The notes beneath the pieces were generated by a model that did not search any database, was not told where the DNA came from, and saw only the letters and a program-made list of their open reading frames with translations. The position numbers and the translations under genes were made by a program. A stretch of 64,000 nt of DNA from Pontiella agarivorans (GTDB lineage: Bacteria; Verrucomicrobiota; Kiritimatiellia; Kiritimatiellales; Pontiellaceae), in NCBI RefSeq assembly GCF_034531395.1, contig NZ_JARVCO010000010.1, positions 372,001 to 436,000 of the forward strand. Reading direction: 5' to 3'. Each line of letters begins with the position of its first letter. Within the stretch, counting starts at the first letter, position 1. Of the stretch, positions 52,801-60,390 are shown piece after piece.

Positions 52801-52909
52801 ACGCTTTGAATTCCTCGTCGTAAGCATTGATTTTCTCAACCAGCGGACGCATTTTTTTCAGGTCGCGTTCGTTCTTCGAGCCGAGTATCTTCTTCAAAAT
52901 CCAATTCAT
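49805..52909 (-). CDS. secA: Preprotein translocase ATPase SecA
   Basis: A 1034-residue motor for Sec export. Walker A region MATGEGKTLVATLP, motif VDEIDSILIDEARTPLIISG, the helicase motif GTVAVETSEVLS, then NMAGRGTDIKLGEGV, and the C-terminal zinc motif RNDPCPCGSGKKYKKCCG that binds SecB or ribosomes. Between about residues 245 and 380 there is a long charged insertion in the preprotein cross-linking domain, making it longer than E. coli SecA (901). A Pro/Gln/Ala-rich linker precedes the zinc motif. Confidence 0.97.
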   Translation of the reverse strand: MNWILKKILGSKNERDLKKMRPLVEKINAYDEEFKALSDEQLQAKTQEFKDRLKNGETLEDIELEAFAVVKNASRRLCGTTVEVIGHPIEWNMVHFDVQLIGGLAIHKGMIAEMATGEGKTLVATLPVYLNALSGKGAHVVTTSDYHSQRDSEWMGHLYKWLGLTVGCLKNMMPPPQRREQYLCDITYGTNSEFGFDYLRDNMAYSSEDMVQQKGHNFAIVDEIDSILIDEARTPLIISGPAPYSSTQYEELQPAASRLVRRQRDLCTKLLKEAKELLEQNEDYEAGLKLYQVHQGMPKNKQLMHLVEEVKYRKLLEKIQMEMLKKENEKQARELRQELYFTIDEKGHDADLTEIGCAELNPDDPDMYVLPDMVSMMAELDGETTLSPEEIMEKRRSIQEDYALRNERVHAVDQLIRAYSVYEKDVDYVVQDGQVHIVDEHTGRLMVGRRWSDGLHQAVEAKEGVTIERETQTLATITIQNYFRMYDKLSGMTGTAETEADEFHQIYGLDVMVIPTNRPVRRVDLNDQVYKTQREKFRAVIEEIKAAHARKQPVLVGTVAVETSEVLSRMLRRENIVHNVLNAKNHAREAEIVANAGQPGAVTIATNMAGRGTDIKLGEGVIYLDKKDLLSKEFSLESKVDGKPLAKLLEEKPCGLYVIASERHESRRIDRQLRGRSARQGDPGVTRFFVSLEDNLMRLFGSDRISSIMEKLGIEEGEVLEHPWLNKSIETAQRRVEQQNFMMRKRTLEYDDVMNAQRTEIYDFRSEALTSENPRELIYHAVEQAILTHAADAAVTKKKEDCAPFIAWVNTTFPLGMRTDNLPDEITEESLTDAVLSAVKKAYDLKARHEDTESLVRLERHMIIQSIDEHWQEYLRNMDSLRESIGLQAYGQRDPLIEYKREAYHLFMDLMDRIYEEISTAIFRSATSVEAIEEFFKSMSNMRVQHNPQASALAAATAQAQAAGAAQQQGPRPQQRPPQPMGAPPPGMDLPPGMDAPPQPKPVKQAVAGKQVGRNDPCPCGSGKKYKKCCGSTD

Positions 52910-53040
52910 GTCTGTTCCTAATTTGCAAAAAGAGCTGGAAATCTACCGCATTTGTCAGGGCGCAACAAGCAGTGAGTCAAACGAAGACTCCGCTATCCGC
53001 CGGATGAATAAGAAATTCCGGGATTGGAAAAACTTGAAAG

Positions 53041-54534
53041 ATGGCGGCGGTCAAAATAGCATTCCAACCCATGCCAGAATGTGAACCCAATCCCGTGCCG
53101 CTGGTGATTTTCGGCGTACCTTTTCATAATGTCACTTTCGAGGAAGCCATCGACTGGATCGTTGCTCGCGTACGCTCCGGCCGTCCGGCCAATATTGCCA
53201 CGGCAAATCTCGACTTTGTCACCCGTGCCTGGGCAGACCCCGAATTGCAACGTATTCTTATCGATGCAGATCTGGTGCTCGCCGACGGGTTCCCGATGGT
53301 TAAGCTTTCACCGCTGTTCGGTCCAAAGCTCAAAGATCGCGTTACCGGGTCAGATCTCACCCCAATGCTGGCTGCTCGTGCTGCTGAAGAGGGAATGAGT
53401 ATCTACGGCCTCGGTTCCGCTCCCGGGGTTGCTGAAAAAGCATTGAATATACTCAAAAAACGCCACCCCGGCCTCCAGGTTGCCGGCTGCTTTTCACCGC
53501 CGTTTACTTCATTGCTGAAGATGGATCACCGCGAAATTCTCCAGCGTCTGGAAAACGCCGCCCCCGATATTCTTTTTGTCGCCTTCGGGGCCCCGAAACA
53601 GGATAAATTTATCAGCATGCATGTGCGCAGCTGGAATATTCCCGTTTCCATTGGGGTTGGTGCGTCGCTCGACTTCATTTCCGGAAAACAGAAGAGGGCT
53701 CCGAAAATGATGCAGAAATGCTGCCTCGAATGGCTCTGGCGGGTCTGTTGCAGTCCGCGCCGCCTTTTCGCGCGCTATCTGGCCAATTTGCATTTTCTGT
53801 TGTCCGCCTCACGGCAGCTGCGAACGATCCATAAAATGCCGGATCATGAAGTTATATTCCAACCATTGGATGAGCATTCTGTTCTGTCCTTGGAACAAAG
53901 CCGGATTACCGTTGCCCGTTTTCATTCGCTGGACTCTGCGGAAAGCGCCGCCGAATTTATCAGACAGGCCGGAGAACAGAGCTTTGGCAATAATCTGCTG
54001 CTCGATCTTCATGCGGTACCCTGGCTCAGCAGTCTCGAACTTGGGGCTCTGCTGGAAATTAATAAAATCAGTCGAAGGCAGGGATTTCGTCTGATTCTTT
54101 ATGCCGCCCGGCCGAAGGTCCGGACCCTGCTGGAAACCTGCCGGCTGACAGACTATTTCTCGATTGCCTACACGCTTAAAGACGCTGAGGAAATGGCGAG
54201 AAAGCTGGTGGAACATGCCGATGGCGAGGCGCTTTACTCGGACGGACGGCTTAAACTCAAACTGCCCATCGAGCTCAGTGCGGCCTCTCTTCCTAAGTTC
54301 GAGGTGGATACGCAAGTGCTGCAGCAGAAACTTGTGCAGAAGGGCTTGCTTAAATCAATTGAAGTCGACGCCGCCCAGCTTGATTTCATCGACAGTGCCG
54401 GGCTCGGCTATCTTATCGCCCTCAAAAAACGGGCCTCAGACACCCGCATCAGTATGTCCATCAGCAACCTCGATCCCAAACTGCGCCGTACTTTCGAAAT
54501 TGCCCGCGTTGATAAAATTCTCCTGCGCGCCTGA
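53041..54534 (+). CDS. WecG/TagA-family glycosyltransferase fused to two STAS domains
   Basis: A 497-residue protein. Residues about 18-255 are a GT26 (WecG/TagA/CpsF) glycosyltransferase: TANLDFVTRAWADPEL, DADLVLADGFPMV, TGSDLTPML, FVAFGAPKQDKFI, IGVGASLDFISG and the C-terminal EWLWRVCCSPRRLFARYL. GT26 enzymes transfer a sugar such as ManNAc to a lipid carrier. Residues about 285-392 and 400-497 look like two STAS domains; the second has DFIDSAGLGYLIAL, with Ser452 where anti-sigma antagonists are phosphorylated. No polysaccharide genes are adjacent. ATG 53041 or 53071 could be the start. Confidence 0.8.
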   Translation: MAAVKIAFQPMPECEPNPVPLVIFGVPFHNVTFEEAIDWIVARVRSGRPANIATANLDFVTRAWADPELQRILIDADLVLADGFPMVKLSPLFGPKLKDRVTGSDLTPMLAARAAEEGMSIYGLGSAPGVAEKALNILKKRHPGLQVAGCFSPPFTSLLKMDHREILQRLENAAPDILFVAFGAPKQDKFISMHVRSWNIPVSIGVGASLDFISGKQKRAPKMMQKCCLEWLWRVCCSPRRLFARYLANLHFLLSASRQLRTIHKMPDHEVIFQPLDEHSVLSLEQSRITVARFHSLDSAESAAEFIRQAGEQSFGNNLLLDLHAVPWLSSLELGALLEINKISRRQGFRLILYAARPKVRTLLETCRLTDYFSIAYTLKDAEEMARKLVEHADGEALYSDGRLKLKLPIELSAASLPKFEVDTQVLQQKLVQKGLLKSIEVDAAQLDFIDSAGLGYLIALKKRASDTRISMSISNLDPKLRRTFEIARVDKILLRA

Positions 54535-54569
54535 ATTGCTCCTGAAACGGGATGACCGACCGGCACGCA

Positions 54570-55214
54570 TTAACCGCTGGCCAGTTTGTGGGCCCGCCGG
54601 GTGGTTTCGGGAAGTTTGTATTTCGTGACACATTGCATGACCAGTTTGGGGGCGGTGCTGATGCTGACGCGGTGGCCGGGCGAAATGTAGAGCGGTTTGA
54701 TGTTGGAGCGGGTGCGCAGAACAACGCCGATCTGTTCCGTTTTATCCATCAGCGGCACATAACTTCCCTTTTTTGAGGGGACTTCATCATAGCTTCCGGT
54801 GAGTCGCGATTTGCCGACCCCCACAGCAGGAAGGTCGAGCAGCAGACCGAGGTGGGCGGCGATCCCGAAACGGCGGGGATGGGCGATGCCCTGGCCGTCG
54901 CACAGCAGCAGATCGGGTTCAGCACTCAGCTTCAGCATGGCCTCCAAAACGGCCGGAACTTCCCGGAAGGAGAGCAGACCGGGAATATAAGGAAAAGAAG
55001 TCGGACGGTGTGCGACCGCCGTTTCAATCACTTCCAGGCTTTGGAAGTCCAGCACAGCAACCGCCGCAACAGTAATTGTGTTGTTTTCCCTAAATCCGAC
55101 ATCGACTCCGGCGACCGTTTTAATGTCGCCGAAATCATCCGTTAGGCTGATGTGCGATTGCAGCGATTTCTGAATGGCAATCGCTTCCTGCGGGCTGACA
55201 TCCCATGGGTGCAT
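54570..55214 (-). CDS. nfi: Endonuclease V
   Basis: A 214-residue repair enzyme that nicks DNA (or RNA) next to deoxyinosine. Conserved blocks include VAGVDVGFRENN with the first catalytic Asp, AVLDFQSLEV, YIPGLLSFREVP with the catalytic Glu, DLLLCDGQGIAHPRRFGIAA, and VGVGKSRLTG. Typical length. A TTCCAGGCTTTGGAA palindrome lies inside at 55032-55046. Confidence 0.93.
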   Translation of the reverse strand: MHPWDVSPQEAIAIQKSLQSHISLTDDFGDIKTVAGVDVGFRENNTITVAAVAVLDFQSLEVIETAVAHRPTSFPYIPGLLSFREVPAVLEAMLKLSAEPDLLLCDGQGIAHPRRFGIAAHLGLLLDLPAVGVGKSRLTGSYDEVPSKKGSYVPLMDKTEQIGVVLRTRSNIKPLYISPGHRVSISTAPKLVMQCVTKYKLPETTRRAHKLASG

Positions 55215-55297
55215 CTTATTTTACCACCCGCTTCGCTTGAGGGCACAGAGTGCACGGAGGTTTATCCTCAGTGTTCTCAGAGACCTCCGTGGTTATA
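55213..55297. repeat. Partial copy of the ~165-bp repeat family
   Basis: TTTTACCACCCGCTTCGCTT, then GAGGGCACAGAGTGCACGGA and CCTCCGTGGTTAT; matches only the middle of the full copies. It lies between nfi and hemL and overlaps the hemL stop. Confidence 0.55.
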
Positions 55298-56555
55298 ATT
55301 TACTGAATGCTTCTAAGAAGGCGTTGATGTGTTCTTCGGTATGGGCGGCGGAGACGAAGGCGACTTCGAATCCGCTCGGCGGGGTGTAAAATCCGTGATT
55401 GAGCATATGGTGGAAATAGGCCGCGTGTGCTTTCTGATCGCACGCTTTGGAGTCATCCAGATTCCGGACAGCTTCTTTGCGGAAGAACGGCGTGAACATG
55501 CCACCTCGCTGTGCGCAGTGCAGGTCGAGCTCCTTTTCTTCAGCAATGGCGTTGATGCCGTCTGCCAGTTTTTTCCCGAGTATTTCAATTTTCAGGTAGG
55601 GGGATTCATCGCGCAGCAGCTCCAGCGTTTTCATACCGGCGGCCACCGCCACCGGATTGCCGCTGAGTGTGCCGGCCTGGTAGACGGGGCCGAGCGGTGC
55701 GAGGGCCGACATAATTTCCGTGCTTCCGCCGAGTGCTCCGATCGGCATGCCGCCGCCGATGATTTTTCCAAGGGTTGTAATATCGGCTTCGATGCCGATG
55801 GTATGGCCGAAGGTCGTCGGCGCCAGACGGAAGCCGTTAATCACTTCGTCAAAAATCAGCAGCGTACCGCAGGCGGCCGTGGCTTCGCGCAGTCCTTCGA
55901 GGAATCCGGGTTCCGGTTCAACCAGCCCCATGTTACCGGCAATGGGTTCGACGATCACGGCCGCGATATTTTCCCCATCTGCTTTCAGTACGTCCTGCAC
56001 TTTTTCGAGATCGTTGTACGGAACCACATAGACTTCTTCAGTGGCGGCCGGTGAAACCCCGGCGGAAGAGGTGGTTCCGCCGGTCAGCAGGCCGGACCCG
56101 GCGGCGACGAGCAGATAGTCGGAGTGGCCGTGGTAGCATCCGTCAAACTTGATGATTTTGCGCCGCCCGGTATAACCGCGCGCCAGGCGGATGGCGCTCA
56201 TTACGGCCTCCGTGCCCGAACTGACGAGGCGGACCATATCCATTTCCGGAATCAGGGTGGTAATCAGTTCCGCAAATTCCGCTTCGGCCGCGGTATTTGC
56301 GCCGAAGGTCAGGCCGTCGGCCGCCGTCTTCGCAACCACATCAACGATTTCATCGCGGGCATGGCCCAGAATCAGCGGGCCCCATGATCCGCAGAAATCA
56401 ATCAGTTCCGTTCCGTCTTCCGTCTGTACGTTGACGCCTTTGCCCGATTTAAAATAAACCGGCGTTCCGCCGACCCCGTTAAATGCCCGGACCGGGCTGT
56501 TCACCCCGCCGGGAATCACTTTCTGCGCGCGTTCAAACCATTTTGCTGAAGTCAT
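55293..56555 (-). CDS. hemL: Glutamate-1-semialdehyde 2,1-aminomutase
   Basis: A 420-residue PLP enzyme that forms 5-aminolevulinate in the C5 haem pathway. GGVNSPVRAFNGVGGTPVYF, then FCGSWGPLILGHA, RLVSSGTEAVMSAIRLARG, FDGCYHGHSDYLL, and the PLP-Lys in TTLGKIIGGGMPIGALGG. AGGAG lies before ATG 56555. hemB follows upstream on the same strand, so the two are likely co-transcribed. Confidence 0.97.
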   Translation of the reverse strand: MTSAKWFERAQKVIPGGVNSPVRAFNGVGGTPVYFKSGKGVNVQTEDGTELIDFCGSWGPLILGHARDEIVDVVAKTAADGLTFGANTAAEAEFAELITTLIPEMDMVRLVSSGTEAVMSAIRLARGYTGRRKIIKFDGCYHGHSDYLLVAAGSGLLTGGTTSSAGVSPAATEEVYVVPYNDLEKVQDVLKADGENIAAVIVEPIAGNMGLVEPEPGFLEGLREATAACGTLLIFDEVINGFRLAPTTFGHTIGIEADITTLGKIIGGGMPIGALGGSTEIMSALAPLGPVYQAGTLSGNPVAVAAGMKTLELLRDESPYLKIEILGKKLADGINAIAEEKELDLHCAQRGGMFTPFFRKEAVRNLDDSKACDQKAHAAYFHHMLNHGFYTPPSGFEVAFVSAAHTEEHINAFLEAFSKL

Positions 56556-56565
56556 GTTTTTTCTC

Positions 56566-56637
56566 CTGTCGAAGGTCCTGAGGTCGCAGGTCGTAAGTCT
56601 CAGACTATTGACGTTGGACTTTCAGACTTTCGACGAT
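56566..56637. repeat. Short-period repeat between hemB and hemL
   Basis: A run of 7-8 base units of the form nnRGTCn, then GACTnn: AAGGTC, GAGGTC, CAGGTC, TAAGTC, CAGACT, GGACTT, CAGACT. The outer ends, GTCGAAGGTC and GACTTTCGAC, can pair. Confidence 0.55.
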
Positions 56638-56640
56638 GAA

Positions 56641-57621
56641 TTAGTCCTTAAAAAATTCGTTGTACTGGTTGGCCCAGTAGGAAATGAGAATGTCCGCACC
56701 GGCGCGGGTGAGGGCAAGGGTGGATTCCTGCACCATGGCTTTGAGGTCGCCCCAGCCGCGCTGGGCGGTGGCGTGGAGCATGGAATATTCTCCGCTCACG
56801 TTGTAGGCCGCGATGGGCAGGTCGGTGGCTTCGCGCATTCTGGCGAGGATATCGAGGTAGAAAATGGACGGTTTGATCATGAGCATGTCAGCCCCTTCCA
56901 TTTCATCGAGTTCCGATTCGCGCAGTGCGGTGCGCAGATCGCCATAAGACGCCTGATAGCCTTTGCGGTCGCCTTTGCCGGGCTGCGATTTTTCGGCATC
57001 GCGGAAGGGACCGTACATTGAGGAGGCAAATTTGGTGGAATAGCTCATAAGGATGGTATCGATCAGACCGGCCTCATCGAGTCCTTCGCGGATGGCCAGC
57101 ACCTGACCGTCCATCATGGCACTCGGGGCGACAATATCGGCGCCGGCGGCGGCCTGGGAAACGCAGATCTTTGCGAGGTTTTCTATGGCGGTGTCGTTAT
57201 CGACATCGCCGGAATCGGTCAGCGGTCCGCAGTGGCCGTGTTCGGTATAGGCGCAGACGCAGGCATCGGCCGCCACGATCAGGTCGGGAAATTCTTTTTT
57301 AACAGCTGAAATGGCACGCTGAACCGTGCCGTTTTCATTGTAGGCTTCCGAACCCTGGAAATCCTTTTCGGAATCTTCGGCCAGGCCGAACAGCAGAACG
57401 CTTCCGATTCCCGTTTCGACCAGGGGATCGAGTTCTTTTAAAAGCTGATCGATGCTGAGGCGGTATTGGCCGGGCATGGAATCGATCGCTTCGCGCTTGT
57501 CTTCACCATCGATGACAAACGTGGGCCACATAAATTTTTCCGGTCCGGGCAGGGGGGTGTTGAGCATGTTGCGGATGCCTTCGGTTTTGCGCAGGCGGCG
57601 GAGTCTTACTTCAGGGAACAT
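56641..57621 (-). CDS. hemB: Porphobilinogen synthase (delta-aminolevulinate dehydratase)
   Basis: A 326-residue enzyme that joins two 5-aminolevulinate molecules. The metal site CVCAYTEHGHCG indicates a zinc-type enzyme. Catalytic lysines are in SYSTKFASSMYGPFRDA and MLMIKPSIFYLDIL; the C-terminal PIAAYNVSGEYSML is diagnostic. ATG 57621 with GGAGAG is chosen over 57642. A TTCCAATGATTGG element lies just upstream (57637-57651). Confidence 0.97.
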   Translation of the reverse strand: MFPEVRLRRLRKTEGIRNMLNTPLPGPEKFMWPTFVIDGEDKREAIDSMPGQYRLSIDQLLKELDPLVETGIGSVLLFGLAEDSEKDFQGSEAYNENGTVQRAISAVKKEFPDLIVAADACVCAYTEHGHCGPLTDSGDVDNDTAIENLAKICVSQAAAGADIVAPSAMMDGQVLAIREGLDEAGLIDTILMSYSTKFASSMYGPFRDAEKSQPGKGDRKGYQASYGDLRTALRESELDEMEGADMLMIKPSIFYLDILARMREATDLPIAAYNVSGEYSMLHATAQRGWGDLKAMVQESTLALTRAGADILISYWANQYNEFFKD

Positions 57622-57691
57622 GTTTTCTCTCCAGATTTCCAATGATTGGTTGAGGAATGTACGTTTTTTTTTCGGGGTCTGGAAGTAAAAC

Positions 57692-58585
57692 CTACCGCAT
57701 CAGCAGCAGGCTGAGGGCCATAACGAGCATGCCGGCGACGAGACCAAAAAGGGAGTCGTGGCCTTTTCCGTAGGCGCGGCTGGTGGGCAGAAGTTCGTCG
57801 AGGCTGATGTAGACCATGATGCCGGCGACGCCGCCGAAAAGGATGCCCATGATCTGGGGCGGAATGACCCCGGAGTCTCCGCCGACGAAAAAGAGGATGG
57901 CGAAGTAGGCAATGATGGCGCCGACGGGTTCGGCGAGGCCGGAGAGGAAGGAATAGATGAAGGCTTTTTTGCGGTCGCCGGTGGCGTAGAAGATCGGGAC
58001 GGAAACGCTGATGCCTTCGGGAATGTTGTGCAGGGCGATGGCAATAGCGATCGGAATACCGAGGGTGGGATCCTCCAGTGCGGCCAAAAAGGTGGCGAGG
58101 CCTTCCGGAAAGTTGTGAATGGCAATGGCGAGCGCTGTGAAGAGGCCCATGCGCATCAGCTTGGCATTGTGTTTGGTCTGGGCTTCCTCTTCCGCAATGG
58201 TTTTCATTTTGAGCTCATCGGATGTGGGGATCGGAGCATCGGGATCGTGGAGGGGTTTAGTTTCGTATTCGGTATGGATTTCGTGCGGGTTTTCCGCATG
58301 CGGAATCAGGGCATCGATAATGCCGATCAGCGCCATGCCGCCGAAGAAGGAGGCGCAGTTGATCCAGTGTCCCATCGGGTCGCCGTAGGACTCCACGAGG
58401 GCGTCGATGCCTTTGATGAAAATTTCAACGAAGGAGACATAGAGCATGACACCGGCGGAAAATCCGGTGGCGATGGAGAGGAAGCGGTAATTGGTCCGTT
58501 GGGCCAGAAAGGCAATAGCGCTGCCGATGCCGGTGGCCATGCCGGCGAAGACCGTTAAACCGAGAGCAAACCAGACGTGATTCAT
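57692..58585 (-). CDS. ZIP-family zinc transporter (ZupT type)
   Basis: A 297-residue membrane protein with eight probable helices. The metal-path motifs are [13 protein letters not shown] and [13 protein letters not shown] in helices 4 and 5, as in ZupT. A cytoplasmic loop (about 97-135) carries His and acidic residues. It imports Zn2+ and other divalent metals. Its ATGA start overlaps the stop of the phosphatase gene by 4 bases. Confidence 0.92.
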   Translation of the reverse strand: MNHVWFALGLTVFAGMATGIGSAIAFLAQRTNYRFLSIATGFSAGVMLYVSFVEIFIKGIDALVESYGDPMGHWINCASFFGGMALIGIIDALIPHAENPHEIHTEYETKPLHDPDAPIPTSDELKMKTIAEEEAQTKHNAKLMRMGLFTALAIAIHNFPEGLATFLAALEDPTLGIPIAIAIALHNIPEGISVSVPIFYATGDRKKAFIYSFLSGLAEPVGAIIAYFAILFFVGGDSGVIPPQIMGILFGGVAGIMVYISLDELLPTSRAYGKGHDSLFGLVAGMLVMALSLLLMR

Positions 58586-59115
58586 TGTTCGTTCTGTTCC
58601 TTTAGTCGCGCGGAGAGCGGTGAGAAGCGGGCCATGAGTCTGCGCTGCTCATCGGTCATGTTGGTCTGCATGAACTGCCGGATATACGTGCGTGCTTCTT
58701 CGGCGTCGATGCCCATAAAATCGCGGACGATGCATCCGGTCATCACGCCGGTGCGGCCGACGCCGGCATTGCAGTGAACGGCCACATTGGCCCCGGCCCT
58801 GAGGTAGCCGACGATTTTGTCGACCACTTTGGAAAAGGCGTGCAGTTCGGGGCTGGTGTAATCGGCAATGGGAAAACGGATCGGCTCAATACCGTTGTCC
58901 TTGTAAATTTTGATGACATCCTTTTTGGCTTTTCTCGCCAGCTCCACGTCCGTCACGAGCATGACGGCAAACTGGATTTTCCGGTGTTTATAGATTTTCA
59001 GCAAGGCGTTGCCCGGGTCGTACGGGCCGAACGGCATAGGGCTGACATAGAGCCGGCCCTTCGCATCGAGCGGAATTTCTACGCAGGTTTCTTCTTTTCT
59101 GCCGAACAGGAACAT
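58582..59115 (-). CDS. Dual-specificity/tyrosine phosphatase-like protein
   Basis: A 177-residue protein with the Cys-based phosphatase loop [15 protein letters not shown] (CxxGxGRTG) and an upstream general-acid Asp candidate in [10 protein letters not shown]. The size and wording fit small dual-specificity or cyclin-dependent-kinase-inhibitor-3-like phosphatases. ATG 59115 has TTGGAGAA before it. It is coupled to the ZIP transporter by overlap; the link between them is unknown. Confidence 0.85.
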   Translation of the reverse strand: MFLFGRKEETCVEIPLDAKGRLYVSPMPFGPYDPGNALLKIYKHRKIQFAVMLVTDVELARKAKKDVIKIYKDNGIEPIRFPIADYTSPELHAFSKVVDKIVGYLRAGANVAVHCNAGVGRTGVMTGCIVRDFMGIDAEEARTYIRQFMQTNMTDEQRRLMARFSPLSARLKEQNEQ

Positions 59116-59252
59116 CCAATTCTCCAATTAGAACTGGCGAAACCCTATAATCATCCCCTGAAAAAATGAATCGGTAATTGCAGATATTCGAGATCGGCAT
59201 TTTCAATATTTGGAAATTGCATGCCTTGCGCAGCGCATACAGACTGCTGGAT

Positions 59253-59903
59253 ATGGATATTGAACTGCTGATTAAAAACTCCTCTTTTTTCAAGGGGTTG
59301 AACGGGGAGCACCGTATTGAACTCGCAAGCATCTGCTCGCTGAAGAGCCTCAGGAAGCGCGAATACCTCTTTCATGAAGGAGAGTTCGGCAAGAGCATGT
59401 TCCTGTTGATCGGCGGCAATGTGCAGTTGCACAAAAATACCGAAGACGGCCGCGAAGTGGTCATCCGCATTGTAAAACCCGGTGAAATTTTTGCGGAAGT
59501 GGTTTTGTTCGAGGCCGACTGCTTTCCGGTATCCGCCCGGGCGGTGACGCCCGTAGACGTGCTGGTTTTTCCCAGGGACGGCATTCACCGTCTGCTGGCG
59601 CAGGAGGGTTTCCGCAGCGATTTTATTGCGCAGCTCATGCTGAAGCAGCGCTACCTGACCGAGCGGATTCAGGAGCTGTCGACCAAAGACGTGGAGTACC
59701 GCTTTTTCACCTTTCTGCGCGATCAGTACGGCGAAAAGGAGCTCATCCATACGCCGCTCTCTAAAAAGGATATTGCCGCGGGCATCGGCACGACGCCCGA
59801 AAGCCTCTCCCGCCTGATCCAGCGCCTGACCGAAGATGAGATCATCGCGTGGAAGGGAAAGGAAATTAAGATTCTTTCCAATCCCTGGAAATGGCTGGGT
59901 TGA
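59253..59903 (+). CDS. Crp/Fnr-family regulator
   Basis: A 216-residue regulator. The cyclic-nucleotide-binding-like beta roll includes LFHEGEFGKSMFLLIGGNVQ and VKPGEIFAEVVLFE; the C-terminal HTH_CRP has LSKKDIAAGIGTTPESLSRL, then IQRLTEDEII. The FNR Cys cluster is absent. Size and the neighbouring ferredoxin and cupin genes recall HcpR or nitrosative-stress regulators. The in-frame ORF extends to 59178, but residues before MDIELL are not family-like. A TTCCAATCCCTGGAA palindrome lies near its 3' end (59876-59890). Confidence 0.85.
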   Translation: MDIELLIKNSSFFKGLNGEHRIELASICSLKSLRKREYLFHEGEFGKSMFLLIGGNVQLHKNTEDGREVVIRIVKPGEIFAEVVLFEADCFPVSARAVTPVDVLVFPRDGIHRLLAQEGFRSDFIAQLMLKQRYLTERIQELSTKDVEYRFFTFLRDQYGEKELIHTPLSKKDIAAGIGTTPESLSRLIQRLTEDEIIAWKGKEIKILSNPWKWLG

Positions 59904-59906
59904 GGA

Positions 59907-59975
59907 AAGTAGAATGAGCGTCCCGCTCGTTTTTCGATTTGCCTGAACGCAGGCGGGACGCATGCTCTACTTTCG
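59907..59975. terminator. Long inverted repeat between convergent genes
   Basis: AAAGTAGAATGAGCGTCCCGC and, inverted, GCGGGACGCATGCTCTACTTT (split: GCGGGACGC / ATGCTCTACTTT) form arms of about 20 bases around 25. It is probably a bidirectional terminator; it may also be a dispersed palindromic repeat. Confidence 0.6.
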
Positions 59976-59980
59976 CGGAT

Positions 59981-60313
59981 TTATTTTTCGGAACGGATCA
60001 TGGTGAGCAGCATTTTGAAGGGCTGCTCGGCGGCCTGCACATCGTGGGGGATGTTGGCGGGCATGATGATCATTTCGCCTTCTTTTACGGTGTGAAGTGT
60101 TCCGTCAATGATGAAAGCGCCTTCGCCTTCCACCACCTGCACCACGGCATCAAACGGTGCCGTGTGTTCGCTGAGACCCTGGCCTTTGTCGAAGGAGAAG
60201 AGGGTGATGTTGCCGGTCTCTTTTTTCAGGAGAATTTTGCTGATCACCGCGCCGTCGGCGTAGGAGATTTCTTTTTTAAGATCAAGTGCTCTGCCTTTGT
60301 ATTCATCGCTCAT
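59981..60313 (-). CDS. Cupin-domain protein
   Basis: A 110-residue single-domain cupin, with LSEHTAPFDAVVQVVEGEGA (motif 1) and LTVKEGEM-type motif 2 with MPANIPHDVQA. Such small cupins commonly bind a divalent metal, but no enzymatic role is known for this type; it is frequent next to HcpR and hybrid-cluster genes in anaerobes. It lies downstream of the ferredoxin gene on the same strand. Confidence 0.88.
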   Translation of the reverse strand: MSDEYKGRALDLKKEISYADGAVISKILLKKETGNITLFSFDKGQGLSEHTAPFDAVVQVVEGEGAFIIDGTLHTVKEGEMIIMPANIPHDVQAAEQPFKMLLTMIRSEK

Positions 60314-60327
60314 TTTGTCGCTTCGCT

Positions 60328-60382
60328 CCGGTTTAAGGGTTGAAAGGGGGCAGGGGATTCTTGAACCCTGCAACCCTTTAAC
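60328..60382. promoter_or_regulatory. Intercistronic hairpin between ferredoxin and cupin genes
   Basis: TTAAGGGTTG/CAACCCTTTAA with an inner GCAGGG/CCCTGC. No T-run on the coding strand; probably an mRNA processing or stability element. Confidence 0.5.
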
Positions 60383-60390
60383 CTGTGTTT

